Source of the DNA: Nocardioides sp. GY 10127
GTDB taxonomy: Bacteria; Actinomycetota; Actinomycetes; Propionibacteriales; Nocardioidaceae
NCBI RefSeq assembly: GCF_004919085.1
Contig: NZ_STGL01000008.1
Span: forward strand, 124,001-188,000
Length of the DNA: 64,000 nucleotides
Direction of reading: 5' to 3'
Shown here piece by piece: positions 24,482-33,246 of the stretch. A model generated the notes under the pieces. That model was given only the letters and a program-made list of their open reading frames with translations, was not told the DNA's origin and made no database searches. Position 1 is the stretch's first letter, and every line of letters begins with the position of its first letter. The position numbers and the translations under genes were made by a program.

Positions 24482-25723
24482 GTGAGGGGGCTGCAGGACG
24501 GGCCGACCTCCGGCGACCACCGCGCGGAGGCGAGTCGCGGCCCGACCGACCACGCGGTGGGCCCGAGCCGACGGAGCCGGGACGTCGTCATGGCCTGCGT
24601 GGCGGCGGAGGGGCCGCTGTCCCGCGCGCAGATCATGCAGGTCACCGGCCTGTCCCGCGGAACGGTGGCGGGCGTGGTGGCGCAGGCCCTCGAGGGCGGA
24701 CGCCTCGTGGAGAGCCTCGCGGAGCAGGCCGGCTCGCGGGGCCGTCGCCCCACCGTCCTGCAGCTCCCGTCGCCCCGGGGCCTCCTCCTGGCGCTGGACG
24801 TCGGGCACGCCCACGTCGGCACGACGATCGCCACCGGGGCCGGGGAGGTCCTCGAGCAGCGGTGGTGCACCGGCCCGGTGGACGACGACCCGGTGGGGGC
24901 CTTGCGATCATCAGTTGTACGCATGAGGGCGCTGGTGGAGCGTCACCCGCGGCACGGGCGCACCCTGGCGCTCGGGGTCTCGGTGCCGCAGCCGGCGCTG
25001 CCCGACGGGCGCGTCGCGGGCCGGGAGGCCCCGACCCTGGTCCCCGGCTGGTGCGGGGTCGACGTGCACGCCGAGCTGGCCGCCCTCGGGGTGCCCCTCG
25101 CCGTCGAGAACGACGCCAACGCCGCTGCCCTCGCCGTGGCCGCCGAGACCCACGAGCCGCACGACCCCGGGACGGACGCGTCGGGTGGCGGCAGCGTCGT
25201 CTACGTGAAGCTCAGCACCGGGCTCGGCATGGGCACGGTGCTCGACGGGCGACTCGTGCGCGGCAGCAGCGGCCTGGCCGGGGAGGTGGGCCACCTGGTG
25301 ATCGCCCCCGAGGGCCAGATCTGCAGCTGCGGGAACCGGGGCTGCCTGGAGTCGCTCGCGTCCCTGCCGGCGGTCTGCCGGGCCCTCGCGCCCGTGCACG
25401 GCCACCTCGTCCCGGACGACCTGGGCGGTCTCGTCGCCCGCGGGGACGTCCCCGCGGTGCGGGCGCTGCGCGACGCCGGCCTGGCGCTGGGCACCGCCCT
25501 CGCCCCGGCGCTGGCCGCGCTCGGCGTCCCGCCCGTCGTGGTGGCGGGCCCGCGGGACCTCTCGCTCGAGCCCACCATCGCGGGCGTGCGCTCCCGCCTG
25601 CTCGACCTGCTGCACCCCGAGCTCGCGCGGCGCGTCCGCGTCTCGTGCGGCCCCTACGACCACACCGCGTCGCTGCGCGGCGCGCTCCGCCTGGCCCAGG
25701 ACCTGGCGGTGCGGGCGGGGTGA
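24482..25723 (+). CDS. ROK-family transcriptional regulator
   Basis: 413-residue NagC/XylR-type ROK protein. The N-terminal winged HTH is at about residues 30-75 (SRDVVMACVAAEG, SRAQIMQVTGLSRGTVAGVV). It is followed by a sugar-kinase-like domain with ALDVGHAHVG, ENDANAAALA, KLSTGLGMG and the ROK zinc signature GEVGHLVIAPEG, CSCGNRGCLES. Such proteins repress sugar or glycan genes until a sugar ligand binds. It diverges from the large secreted protein, its likely target. The GTG start at 24482 lacks a strong ribosome site; a start up to ~25 codons later would still keep the HTH. Confidence 0.87.
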   Translation: MRGLQDGPTSGDHRAEASRGPTDHAVGPSRRSRDVVMACVAAEGPLSRAQIMQVTGLSRGTVAGVVAQALEGGRLVESLAEQAGSRGRRPTVLQLPSPRGLLLALDVGHAHVGTTIATGAGEVLEQRWCTGPVDDDPVGALRSSVVRMRALVERHPRHGRTLALGVSVPQPALPDGRVAGREAPTLVPGWCGVDVHAELAALGVPLAVENDANAAALAVAAETHEPHDPGTDASGGGSVVYVKLSTGLGMGTVLDGRLVRGSSGLAGEVGHLVIAPEGQICSCGNRGCLESLASLPAVCRALAPVHGHLVPDDLGGLVARGDVPAVRALRDAGLALGTALAPALAALGVPPVVVAGPRDLSLEPTIAGVRSRLLDLLHPELARRVRVSCGPYDHTASLRGALRLAQDLAVRAG

Positions 25724-25757
25724 GGGCGGGCGGGGTGAGGGCGAGCGGGGGCGGGCC

Positions 25758-26846
25758 TCAGACCCCCGCGGCCAGGACCCGCTGCGCCTCCCGCTCGGCG
25801 GCGGTGTTGAGGACGCCGGCCCGCGAGCCGTTCAGCTTGGCGGCGATGTGCTCGTCGATGCTGACGGGCGCGTAGAGGGCGGGGTGCGCCTCGTCCACGA
25901 AGCCGGGCAGCGGGCCGACGGTCTTCTCGGCGTCACCGTCGAGGAAGAAGGCGGCCGAGCGGCGGCGCTGGATCGTCCCGCCGACGATCGGCGGCTTCAC
26001 CCGGTGCAGGGTCGAGAGCCACTGCTCGTTGGTGAGCCGGGTGGTGAGGTCGCCGAGGTTGACCAGGAGCGCGCCGTCCGTGGGCATGACGTCGTGCCAC
26101 TCCCCCTCCCGCAGCACCTGGAGCCCCTTGACCTGGTCGGCCCACAGCACGGTGACGATCCCGAAGTCGGTGTGCTCCCCCATGCCGACGAGGTCCTCGT
26201 CCAGCTCGACCTCGATCCCGGCGTCGAGGGCGTAGTTGTTCATCCGCAGCAGCTCGATGGGGTGCCCGACGAGGTCGGTGAGGGTGCCGGGGCGGACGCC
26301 CAGGGCGTCCTCGAAGACGTCGACGAGCACGCGGGCGACGCGGGCCGCCTCCCGCCGCCAGGCCTCCACGGCCTCGCGGAACCCCGGCACGTCCGGCCAG
26401 GTGTTCTCGGCGTAGTGCCCGGCGACGCCCAGGTCGTCGAGGTCGAGGCCGGGGTGCTCCGAGACGGACGCGCCGATGTTGAAGGCCTCGAAGAAGTCCT
26501 TCATCCGCGTCTCGGACTGGACGCCGAGGCTGAGCGCGAGGCTCTCCGACTTCGGCGCCGTGTACCCGCGGTTCTCGTGCGCGGGCCGCACCCACGCCTT
26601 CTTGGCCTCCAGGTCGAGGCCGAAGAACGCGTCGAGCGCGGCGGCGAACGCGTCCGCGGTGGCGGTCGGCACGCCGTGGCCCACCACCTGGACGAAGCCG
26701 ACCTCCCGGCACGCGGCGTCCATCGCCCGGGCGCAGGCGGCGCGCTCGTCGTCGGTGCCGCCGCGCACGTAGGCCGAGACGTCGACGGTGGGGACGGAGA
26801 AGGGCGGCTGGTCGCTGGGCTGCTGGGTATTGGGCTGCTGGGTCAC
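25758..26846 (-). CDS. 2-oxoglutarate/Fe(II)-dependent dioxygenase, isopenicillin-N-synthase-like
   Basis: 362-residue non-haem iron oxygenase of the IPNS/2OG-Fe(II) family. An N-terminal DIOX_N region (FSVPTVDVSAYV, CREVGFVQVVGHGVP) precedes the double-stranded beta-helix with His225 and Asp227 (GEHTDFG), His281 (STLHRV) and an Arg-Ser pair (RRRSAAF) for 2-oxoglutarate. Members hydroxylate, desaturate or cleave small molecules such as amino acids, hormones or beta-lactam precursors. GTG 26846 has a CAGGAG site. It follows a flavin amine oxidase on the same strand, separated by an inverted repeat, so co-transcription is unsure. Substrate unknown. Confidence 0.85.
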   Translation of the reverse strand: MTQQPNTQQPSDQPPFSVPTVDVSAYVRGGTDDERAACARAMDAACREVGFVQVVGHGVPTATADAFAAALDAFFGLDLEAKKAWVRPAHENRGYTAPKSESLALSLGVQSETRMKDFFEAFNIGASVSEHPGLDLDDLGVAGHYAENTWPDVPGFREAVEAWRREAARVARVLVDVFEDALGVRPGTLTDLVGHPIELLRMNNYALDAGIEVELDEDLVGMGEHTDFGIVTVLWADQVKGLQVLREGEWHDVMPTDGALLVNLGDLTTRLTNEQWLSTLHRVKPPIVGGTIQRRRSAAFFLDGDAEKTVGPLPGFVDEAHPALYAPVSIDEHIAAKLNGSRAGVLNTAAEREAQRVLAAGV

Positions 26847-27008
26847 GGGTGCTCCTGCGGGGTGGCGGTGGTCGGCGGGTGGTGCTGCCCCGGAGGTGTC
26901 CGCTTTCCCGGCTCGCCGCGTCCGTGCGCTGCGCCTTGCTGTCCGTTGGCTCCGGCGAGGCCGAGGCTACGCCGCCCGGGTGACGCCGATGTTTCGGCGC
27001 CGCGGGGC

Positions 27009-27062
27009 CGAGGTCGTGTGCCTGGAGGACGCGCTGGGGGCGCGCTCAGGCACACGACCTCG
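27009..27062. terminator. Long inverted repeat, 16-bp perfect arms
   Basis: CGAGGTCGTGTGCCTG (27009-27024) and its exact complement (27047-27062) flank a 22-base loop that can itself pair (GCGC...GCGC). It lies right after the amine oxidase stop and before the oxygenase gene. It probably acts as a terminator or attenuator between the two. Confidence 0.6.
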
Positions 27063-27077
27063 CGGTCGCGCTGAGCC

Positions 27078-28388
27078 TCAGCCCGCGACGGGCGGGGTGG
27101 TGCCGGTGCGCAGCAGCGCGACGGCCCGGCCGGCCGCGTCCGCGCCCGAGGTGAGGGCGCCGTCCATCCACCCGACCCAGCGGCGGGAGAGGTCGCCGCC
27201 GGCGAAGAGGACCGGCCCGGACGTCGCGGCGAGGTCCGCCCAGCCCTGCTGCTGGCCGGCCCGGGCGGTGTGCCAGGTGCCGCGCGCCCAGGGGTCGTTG
27301 AGCCAGTCGTGGCCCAGGTTCTCCTCGGCCACCACCGCCTCGGGGTAGCGGCGGGTCAGCTCACCGATGACGGCGGTCGTGGTGGTGGCCGGGTCGGTGG
27401 GGTCGACCAGCTCGAAGGCCGCGACGGCCTGGCCGCGCTCGGCCGGCACGGTGTAGGCCTCGGGCACCAGCGGCCAGCCCAGCGTCATCAGCGGCGCGGG
27501 CAGGCCCTCGGTGTGCAGCCACACCTTCGCCACCCGCCCGGCCTGCCCGACGGCGATCGCCTCGCGGGCGGCGGGGGTGAGCTCGACGTCCAGGTCGACG
27601 TCGCGCAGCGTGTTGACGGGGACGGCGACCACCACGGCGTCCGCGGTGAGGGTCTCGGTGTCGGTGACGACCTCGACGCCGCCGGCGGGCAGCACGCGGA
27701 CGGCGCGCACGGGCGTGCCGAGGCGCACGACACCCTCGGGCAGACCGGCGGCAATGGCGGCCGCGAGGGTGCCGGTGCCCCCGGCGACCCGGCGGGAGTC
27801 GCCCTCGAACGCGGCCTCGACCGAGCCGTAGGAGGCGATCTCGTGGAGCATCGTGAGGGCGCTGTACTCGTCGGCGTGGGCGCCCATGAGGGCGCAGCAG
27901 CGGATGTGGACGCGGTCGCGCGCGGCGCCCTCGGCCCCGATGGAGTCCAGGTAGGCGTTGAACGGGACGTCGAGGTCGGCGGCCGCCGCGTGCCAGTCGG
28001 CGCTCCGGGCGTCGACGCGGGCGGCGTCCTTCTCGAGGGCGACGACGAGGGCCTCGAACGCGACGAGCTCGTCACCGACCAGGGGCTGGTCGCCGTGGCG
28101 CAGGCCCGCGTCGAGGAACCAGTCCGAGCGGCCGTCGGCCTCGGGCTCCACCAGGGCGAGGCCGTGGCGCGCGAGCTCGGCCTCGATGGTGGTGTGGTGC
28201 CCCGGGGAGACCCACTCGGCGCCCATGTCCATCGCGAAGCCGGTCGACTCGTCGACGACGCTCCAGGTGCGCCCGCCCACCCGCTCGCGCGCCTCGAGCA
28301 CGGTCGTCTCCACGCCCTGCGCCAGGAGCTCCCGGGCGGCGGCGAGCCCCGCCAGACCCGCCCCGACCACGATGACCCGCTCGCTCAT
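27078..28388 (-). CDS. Flavin-containing monoamine oxidase
   Basis: 436-residue FAD amine oxidase. The N-terminal GxGxxG (VVGAGLAGLAAARELLA), the LEARERVGGRTW extension and the AEWVSPGHH segment are typical of the monoamine/polyamine oxidase family. The C-terminus has VLFAGGDLSRRWVGWMDGAL, the second FAD-contacting motif. It should oxidise a primary or secondary amine to an imine/aldehyde with H2O2. It diverges from a TetR gene, and the shared gap has a clean palindrome. It may belong to the amine/polyamine theme of the window, with putrescine or an aromatic amine as candidates. GGAGGAG ribosome site. Confidence 0.87.
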   Translation of the reverse strand: MSERVIVVGAGLAGLAAARELLAQGVETTVLEARERVGGRTWSVVDESTGFAMDMGAEWVSPGHHTTIEAELARHGLALVEPEADGRSDWFLDAGLRHGDQPLVGDELVAFEALVVALEKDAARVDARSADWHAAAADLDVPFNAYLDSIGAEGAARDRVHIRCCALMGAHADEYSALTMLHEIASYGSVEAAFEGDSRRVAGGTGTLAAAIAAGLPEGVVRLGTPVRAVRVLPAGGVEVVTDTETLTADAVVVAVPVNTLRDVDLDVELTPAAREAIAVGQAGRVAKVWLHTEGLPAPLMTLGWPLVPEAYTVPAERGQAVAAFELVDPTDPATTTTAVIGELTRRYPEAVVAEENLGHDWLNDPWARGTWHTARAGQQQGWADLAATSGPVLFAGGDLSRRWVGWMDGALTSGADAAGRAVALLRTGTTPPVAG

Positions 28389-28440
28389 GCCTGCTCCTCC
28401 GGGCGGCTCGGTGGCCGCCGTCCTCGTTCGTCAAGACTTG

Positions 28441-28475
28441 TGTAGCGGTCGCTACAGAATGAAGCAGACGCTACA
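28441..28475. promoter_or_regulatory. Operator of amine oxidase/TetR pair
   Basis: TGTAGCG-GT-CGCTACA (28441-28456) is a perfect inverted repeat, and a third half-site CGCTACA lies at 28469-28475, overlapping a -10-like TACAGT (28472-28477). Placed between divergent amine oxidase and TetR genes, it is very likely the TetR binding site. Confidence 0.65.
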
Positions 28476-28484
28476 GTGCGACCG

Positions 28485-29063
28485 GTGACCCGTCGACCCC
28501 GCGAGGCGCTCCTCGAGCGTGTGACCGACCACGTGCTCGAGCACGGCGTCGTGGGCCTGACGCTGCGCCCGGTCGCCGCGGCGGTCGGCACGAGCGACCG
28601 GATGCTCGTCTACCACTTCGGCACCCGCGACGACCTCGTCATGGCCGTCGTGCTGCGCACCGAGGAGCGGTCGATCGCGGCCATCGACGCGCTGCCCGCG
28701 GCGTCCGGCGTGCGCGCGGGCGTCAACGCGCTGTGGCGCGCCTACCAGACGGAGCCGCTGGCCTCGGGCCTGCGCGTCTACCTCCAGGCGGCCGCCACCG
28801 GGCTGCTCGGGCAGGAGCCGCACCGCTCGGGGGCACGGGCCGGCGGCGAGCGCTGGGTCGGCGCGATCCGCGCCTACCTCGTGCGTTGCGGGGTGCCGGC
28901 CGAGCGGGCACCCCGGGTCACGGCCCTGGTGGACTCCTCGCTCTACGGCTTCCACCTCGACCTGGTCACCGACACCCCCGACGAGCTCGCCCAGGGCGTC
29001 GACGACCTCGCGGTCGCGGCGGCCGCCCTGGCCGATCTTTCCCTGGCCGGCCGGGCGGACTGA
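28485..29063 (+). CDS. TetR-family regulator of the amine oxidase
   Basis: About 192-residue TetR regulator: HTH at residues ~8-50 (ALLERVTDHVLEHGVVGLTL, VAAAVGTSDRMLVYHFGTRDDLV) and a C-terminal ligand-binding domain. It is divergent from the flavin amine oxidase across the operator at 28441-28475. There is no ribosome site; -10-like TACAGT ends 7 bases before GTG 28485, so I prefer this start as leaderless over GTG 28476, which would lie inside the -10 element. Confidence 0.82.
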   Translation: MTRRPREALLERVTDHVLEHGVVGLTLRPVAAAVGTSDRMLVYHFGTRDDLVMAVVLRTEERSIAAIDALPAASGVRAGVNALWRAYQTEPLASGLRVYLQAAATGLLGQEPHRSGARAGGERWVGAIRAYLVRCGVPAERAPRVTALVDSSLYGFHLDLVTDTPDELAQGVDDLAVAAAALADLSLAGRAD

Positions 29064-29093
29064 CGGGCTCCTGGCCGCCGCTGGTGGCCCGGC

Positions 29094-30476
29094 TCAGCGC
29101 CAGTCGAAGTGCTCGCGGAAGAGCCGTGAGCGGCGCACGCCGCCGTCGACCAGCCCGCGCTGGAGCGAGGCGACCATCGGCTCTGGGCCGCAGAGGAAGA
29201 CCGAGACGTCGGCCGGGGCGGCCGGCACGGCGTCCAGCACCCGCTCGGCGGTGAGCCGACCGTCCACCCGGGAGCGCACCAGGTGCAGGTGGAGGTCGTC
29301 GTGAGCGTCCACGATGCCCTCGATCTCCTCCAGGTACGGCGCCTCGTCGGCGACGGAGTAGAAGAGGTCGACCCGCCCGCGCGGCGGCTGGGCCTCGAGC
29401 GAGCGCAGCCACGACAGGAAGGGCGTGACGCCGACGCCGCCGGCGATCCACACCTGGTCGGCGGTGCCCTTGGCGTGGGTGAAGCGGCCGTGCGGCCCGC
29501 TGACCACGGCGGGCATGCCCGGGCGGACGAGCTCCCCGACCGAGCTGGTGTAGTCGCCCAGCGCCTTGATCGTGACCCGCAGCTCCGGCTCCGACGGCGA
29601 GCCGGCCAGCGTGAACGGGTGCCGGTGCCAGCCGTCCTTCGCCTCGAGATTCAACATGGCGAACTGCCCCGGGGAGAACCGCAGCGGCTTGCCGAGGGGG
29701 CGCAGCGCCACCTCCGTGAGGCCCTCGCCCACCGCGCTGACCCTCGCGACCTGGTAGTCGCGCAGCCCGTGGCCGCGCCGGGCGAACAGCTCGCGGTACA
29801 CGTAGAAGGCCAGGCCGATCCCGCTCGTGACGACGTAGACCCAGGCGAGGACGGGGGCGTCCGCGAAGGGCGAGGCGTCCGCCAGGCCGTGGGCGAAGCC
29901 GATCGCGAGGAAGAGCCCGGTGAGGCGGTGCACCTGACGCCAGAGGTCGTAGCTGCCGAGCAGCCGGCCCAGGAGGTCGGCCGGCGGCCACGCGCGCGCG
30001 GCCTCCACCCAGCCGCGGACCGCCCGCGGCGTGATCGAGCGCCAGCGCGGGAGGATGGCCCACACCGCCAGCGTCACCAGGCCCACGGTGGCCACGACGC
30101 CCGCGGGGTTCGCCCACGAGGAGCTGCTGTGGTGGTGGGCCAGCAGGATGTGCGGGAGCAGGAGGACCAGCCCGAGGATCGCCACCCGGCGGTGCCAGAT
30201 CGCGGCGCGGTCGATCCCGTCGAACCAGGTGTCGACCCAGGGCAGGGTGCTGACGAGCACCATCGCCTCGCTCATGAGGAGCACCGACAGCGCCCCCGCG
30301 AGCTGGCCGACGTACGAGCCGGTCTGCTCCCCGGCGGGCCGGGCCCACCACCAGAGCAGGCAGACGGCGAGGGGCAGCGCGACCACCACGGCGGGGCCGA
30401 CCCGTCCGGTGAGCGCGGTCGTCCTCAGGCCCCTGGTGCCGTTCTCGTGCACGGGGCCGACGGTAGCGGCGCTCAC
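29094..30476 (-). CDS. Membrane ferric-reductase-like flavoprotein (ferredoxin-reductase type)
   Basis: 460-residue protein: about six transmembrane helices in the first ~235 residues (PAVVVALPLAVCLLWW through LAWVYVVTSGIGLAFYVYREL) with histidines at haem-like spacing (LLLPHILLAHHH, QVHRLTGLFLAIGFAHGL). An FAD/NAD(P)-binding reductase half follows (RHPFTLAGSP, GGVGVTPFLSWL, CGPEPM). This is the ferric reductase/NADPH-oxidase plan: electrons from cytosolic NAD(P)H cross the membrane through haems to an outside acceptor. GTG 30476 overlaps the stop of the upstream DedA gene (GTGA), so the two are coupled. No thioredoxin or FMN-binding partner adjoins. Confidence 0.82.
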   Translation of the reverse strand: MSAATVGPVHENGTRGLRTTALTGRVGPAVVVALPLAVCLLWWWARPAGEQTGSYVGQLAGALSVLLMSEAMVLVSTLPWVDTWFDGIDRAAIWHRRVAILGLVLLLPHILLAHHHSSSSWANPAGVVATVGLVTLAVWAILPRWRSITPRAVRGWVEAARAWPPADLLGRLLGSYDLWRQVHRLTGLFLAIGFAHGLADASPFADAPVLAWVYVVTSGIGLAFYVYRELFARRGHGLRDYQVARVSAVGEGLTEVALRPLGKPLRFSPGQFAMLNLEAKDGWHRHPFTLAGSPSEPELRVTIKALGDYTSSVGELVRPGMPAVVSGPHGRFTHAKGTADQVWIAGGVGVTPFLSWLRSLEAQPPRGRVDLFYSVADEAPYLEEIEGIVDAHDDLHLHLVRSRVDGRLTAERVLDAVPAAPADVSVFLCGPEPMVASLQRGLVDGGVRRSRLFREHFDWR

Positions 30477-31156
30477 GGGAGACGCACAGCGTTCTTGTCG
30501 GAGTCGTTCTCGGGGTCGTCCTCGGGGGCCTGCTCGCCGCGGGAGGACGCCCGCCGCCGCAGCACCGCCACGGCCGCCGGGATCAGCGAGATCGCGACGA
30601 GGGCGAGGGTCACCAGGTCGACGTGCGTCGCGACGAACGGCACGTCGCCGAGGTACCAGCCTGCGGCCATGAGCAGGAGCACCCAGAGCGCACCGCCGAG
30701 CACGTTGTAGGCCGTGAACCGGCGGCGCGGCATGTCGAGGGTGCCGGCCACGACGGGGGTGAAGGTCCGCACGAGGGGCACGAAGCGGGCCAGGACGACG
30801 GCCTTGTGGCCGTGGTGGAGGAAGAACTCGTGCGCGGCGTCGATGTGGTGCCCGGACAGCCAGCGGGGGCGGTGGCCGCCCTGCTCCCGCGGCACGATGA
30901 GCCGCACGCCCCACCGGCGGCCGATGAGGTACCCGACCTGGTCGCCCAGCGCGGCCCCCAGCCACGCCACGAGGCCGATGAGCCAGACCGGGGCGGACAG
31001 CACGCCGGACGAGGCCAGCAGGCCCGCGGCGAAGAGCAGCGAGTCGCCGGGCAGGAAGAAGCCCACCAGCAGACCGGTCTCGACGAACAGCACGGCCCCG
31101 ACCAGCACCGCGGCCCACGGGCCGAGGGAGGAGAGCAGCGGGGTCAGGTAGGACAT
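30473..31156 (-). CDS. DedA-family membrane protein
   Basis: 227-residue SNARE-associated/DedA/VTT-domain membrane protein. It has the FVETGLLVGFFLPGDSLLFAAG start, GDQVGYLIGRRWG, and the second half RFVPLVRTFTPVVAGTLDMPRRRFTAYNVLGG...W, all family signatures, with about five membrane helices. DedA proteins are lipid scramblase/flippase-like and affect proton motive force and envelope integrity. An acidic tail (EDDPENDSD) ends the protein. It is translationally coupled to the downstream ferric-reductase-like protein, so a joint envelope role is possible. The DNA between its start and 31276 contains nothing else that I recognise. Confidence 0.9.
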   Translation of the reverse strand: MSYLTPLLSSLGPWAAVLVGAVLFVETGLLVGFFLPGDSLLFAAGLLASSGVLSAPVWLIGLVAWLGAALGDQVGYLIGRRWGVRLIVPREQGGHRPRWLSGHHIDAAHEFFLHHGHKAVVLARFVPLVRTFTPVVAGTLDMPRRRFTAYNVLGGALWVLLLMAAGWYLGDVPFVATHVDLVTLALVAISLIPAAVAVLRRRASSRGEQAPEDDPENDSDKNAVRLP

Positions 31157-31276
31157 CACAGCCCTACGGTTGCCCACCGCGCCTGCAGTCAACCTGACCG
31201 CCGCTCCCCCGGCGGGGTGAGGGGGACCACGACAGGGCGCCGGGCACCGCGCGACCAGGCCGTGCTCGGGCCGGGC

Positions 31277-32146
31277 TCAGGCCGTCACGGCCCGGCCCCG
31301 GGTGCGCAGGACGGTGGGCAGCAGGCCGACGCCGAGCAGCGCCAGGCAGGCGACCGGGGGAAGCAGGGCCGAGACCACGGCCACGGGCGGTGCGCCGGCC
31401 GCGAGCACGGTCCCGAGCCCCACGGCCAGGCCCGGCACCGGCGCGAGGACCCAGCAGACCGAGAGCACGAGCACCGACAGCAGGACGCCGACCGGGACGC
31501 AGTCCCCTCGGCCGGCGACCAGCAGCAGCGCGCCGCCCCAGGGCTGCCCGGCCAGCACCACCACGGCGAGCACCTGGACGAGCGCAGCGGGCCGGACGGC
31601 GTCCAGGCCCCCCAGGAGGAGGACGACGGGCGCGGCGAGCACCGCCACGCCGACCAGCCGTCGCGCCCAGCGCACGGAGCGCGGCGCCGCCGCGGCGCCG
31701 CGACCGGAGCGTGGTGCCCGGTGGGTCGCGGCCAGGGCGGCGAGCGCGGCGAGGGCGGACGTGAGCAGGCAGAGCCCGGCGGCGGCCAGGAGCACCGCGC
31801 ACAGCTGGAGCTGCGGCAGCCGGGAGGGGGCCACGTCGAGCCGGCCGGCGTCCACCGCCACGTGCCAGCGCCAGGCGGCCCAGACCCCCAGCCCCGTGAG
31901 CTGAGCGGCGGGCACCACGAGGGCCCCGAGCGCGACCTCGCGCAGACGGCCGGCGCGGTCGGCGCCCGCGGCCACCAGGACGCAGCCCGCGGCCAGCGCC
32001 AGCAGGGCCGGCGTCCAGCGGGGGTGGACCGTGGCCCCCTCCCAGCGGGTGACGACCTCGGGGGTGGGGCCCACCACCAGCACGGCGGCGGCCACCAGGG
32101 CGCCGAGCTGCACCCAGGTGCTGCCGACGCGACGACGCATCTCCAT
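31277..32146 (-). CDS. Multi-pass membrane protein, paralogue A
   Basis: 289-residue hydrophobic protein with about eight predicted membrane segments and no known domain that I recognise. It is a diverged paralogue of the next gene upstream (32257-33078): both begin with a short polar stretch then VQL-x-AL-x-AAAVLV-x-GP, share LTGLGVWAA/LAGLGLWAA, LQLCAVLLAA/LVLCAALLAG, and GQPWGGALL/GLPWGGGLL. ATG 32146 is chosen because it gives the same N-terminal length as the paralogue and the same distance to a shared upstream motif. GTG 32191 is possible. Confidence 0.6.
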   Translation of the reverse strand: MEMRRRVGSTWVQLGALVAAAVLVVGPTPEVVTRWEGATVHPRWTPALLALAAGCVLVAAGADRAGRLREVALGALVVPAAQLTGLGVWAAWRWHVAVDAGRLDVAPSRLPQLQLCAVLLAAAGLCLLTSALAALAALAATHRAPRSGRGAAAAPRSVRWARRLVGVAVLAAPVVLLLGGLDAVRPAALVQVLAVVVLAGQPWGGALLLVAGRGDCVPVGVLLSVLVLSVCWVLAPVPGLAVGLGTVLAAGAPPVAVVSALLPPVACLALLGVGLLPTVLRTRGRAVTA

Positions 32147-32194
32147 GGCTCGATCGTCGGCGGGCGCGGGACCGTGACCCAGCGCCGTCACGGT

Positions 32195-32206
32195 GAATTA
32201 CCCCAG
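32195..32206 (-). promoter_or_regulatory. Conserved 12-mer upstream of paralogue A
   Basis: On the minus strand this reads CTGGGGTAATTC, 49 bases before ATG 32146. The same motif with one change (CTGGGGAAATTC) is 48 bases before the paralogue at 33078. It is a likely promoter element or activator site for both. Confidence 0.5.
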
Positions 32207-32256
32207 TCGCGGGACGCACTCCCTCGCCGCGTCCCGCACCTGGGGGTCGCCGGGGC

Positions 32257-33078
32257 TCAGGCCCCGGCGGGGTGGGCGCGGCGCAGCGCCGGGACGGTGT
32301 CGACCACCAGCAGCAGGCCCGCGGCGACGGCCGGCACGAGCAGCAGCGGATCGGCCTTCAGCTCCAGGGCGGTGGCGGGCACCATCGCCCAGGCGACCCC
32401 CAGCACCGCGACGGCCAGCAGGGCGCCGCGCTGGGCTCCCCACTGGGCGCCGGCCAGGCCCCGGGAGGCGAAGAGCAGGCCGCCGCCCCAGGGCAGCCCC
32501 ACGACGAGGACGAGCGCGACGAGGGACGAGGGGTCGCGGAGCTCGGAGCCCCCGGTGAGCACCAGGAGCGGCGGGTAGCCGAGGAGCAGGAGGACGCCGA
32601 GCAGCAACCGCGCCACGCGGGTGGCACGGCCGGGGCCGCCCCCCGGGGCCGCCGGGCCGGTCGGTGTCCGGCGCACCAGCACCACGACGCTCGCGACGAG
32701 CAGCGCACCGGTGCCCGCGAGCAGCGCCGCGCACAGGACGAGCTGCTGGGCCAGCGCCTGCGAGGGCACGAACCCGTAGAAGGTGACGACCTTCCAGTGG
32801 CGCGCGGCCCAGAGGCCGAGCCCGGCCAGCTGCGCGCCGCAGACCACCAGGGCACCGAGGCCGGCGCCCCAGCGTGGGGACCCGGGACGGGCCTTGGCGG
32901 AGACGAGGACGGCGACGACGGCCACCACCAGGATCGCGACGACCCAGACGGGGTAGATCGTCCGCGACTCCCACTGCTGCACGACGAGGCGCGGCCGCGG
33001 CCCGAGAACCAGGACGGCGGCGGCGAGCAGCGCGAGGAGCTGCACCGCCGCGAGTCCGGCACGACCGGAGGAGTTCAT
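32257..33078 (-). CDS. Multi-pass membrane protein, paralogue B
   Basis: 273-residue membrane protein with about eight hydrophobic segments, paralogous to the gene just downstream. Shared features include the AAVLVLGP start, QQWESRTIYPVW (versus TRWEGATVHPRW), GLGLWAARHWKV (versus GLGVWAAWRWHV) and a GLPWGGGLLFASRGL motif late in the protein. ATG 33078 lacks a clear ribosome site, but the residues before it are not conserved. The gap 33079-33246 to the divergent DUF347 gene holds the shared motif at 33126-33137. Function unknown; the pair looks like a recent tandem duplication followed by divergence. Confidence 0.6.
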   Translation of the reverse strand: MNSSGRAGLAAVQLLALLAAAVLVLGPRPRLVVQQWESRTIYPVWVVAILVVAVVAVLVSAKARPGSPRWGAGLGALVVCGAQLAGLGLWAARHWKVVTFYGFVPSQALAQQLVLCAALLAGTGALLVASVVVLVRRTPTGPAAPGGGPGRATRVARLLLGVLLLLGYPPLLVLTGGSELRDPSSLVALVLVVGLPWGGGLLFASRGLAGAQWGAQRGALLAVAVLGVAWAMVPATALELKADPLLLVPAVAAGLLLVVDTVPALRRAHPAGA

Positions 33079-33125
33079 GACCAGATGGTGGAGCGCCCAA
33101 CACCTGACGGGCACGGAGCGGGCTC

Positions 33126-33137
33126 GAATTTCCCCAG
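33126..33137 (-). promoter_or_regulatory. Conserved 12-mer upstream of paralogue B
   Basis: Minus-strand CTGGGGAAATTC, 48 bases before ATG 33078. It matches the motif before paralogue A in 11 of 12 positions and at nearly the same distance. Confidence 0.5.
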
Positions 33138-33246
33138 GTCCGGGTACCGCCCCGGGCACTGCCCCGATGCCGGGCGGGCCGACGCCGAGCGGGCCGCCGC
33201 CCGACGGTCAGGTCCCGTGCAGGTGCCGGGCGACACCCTCCGTGTC

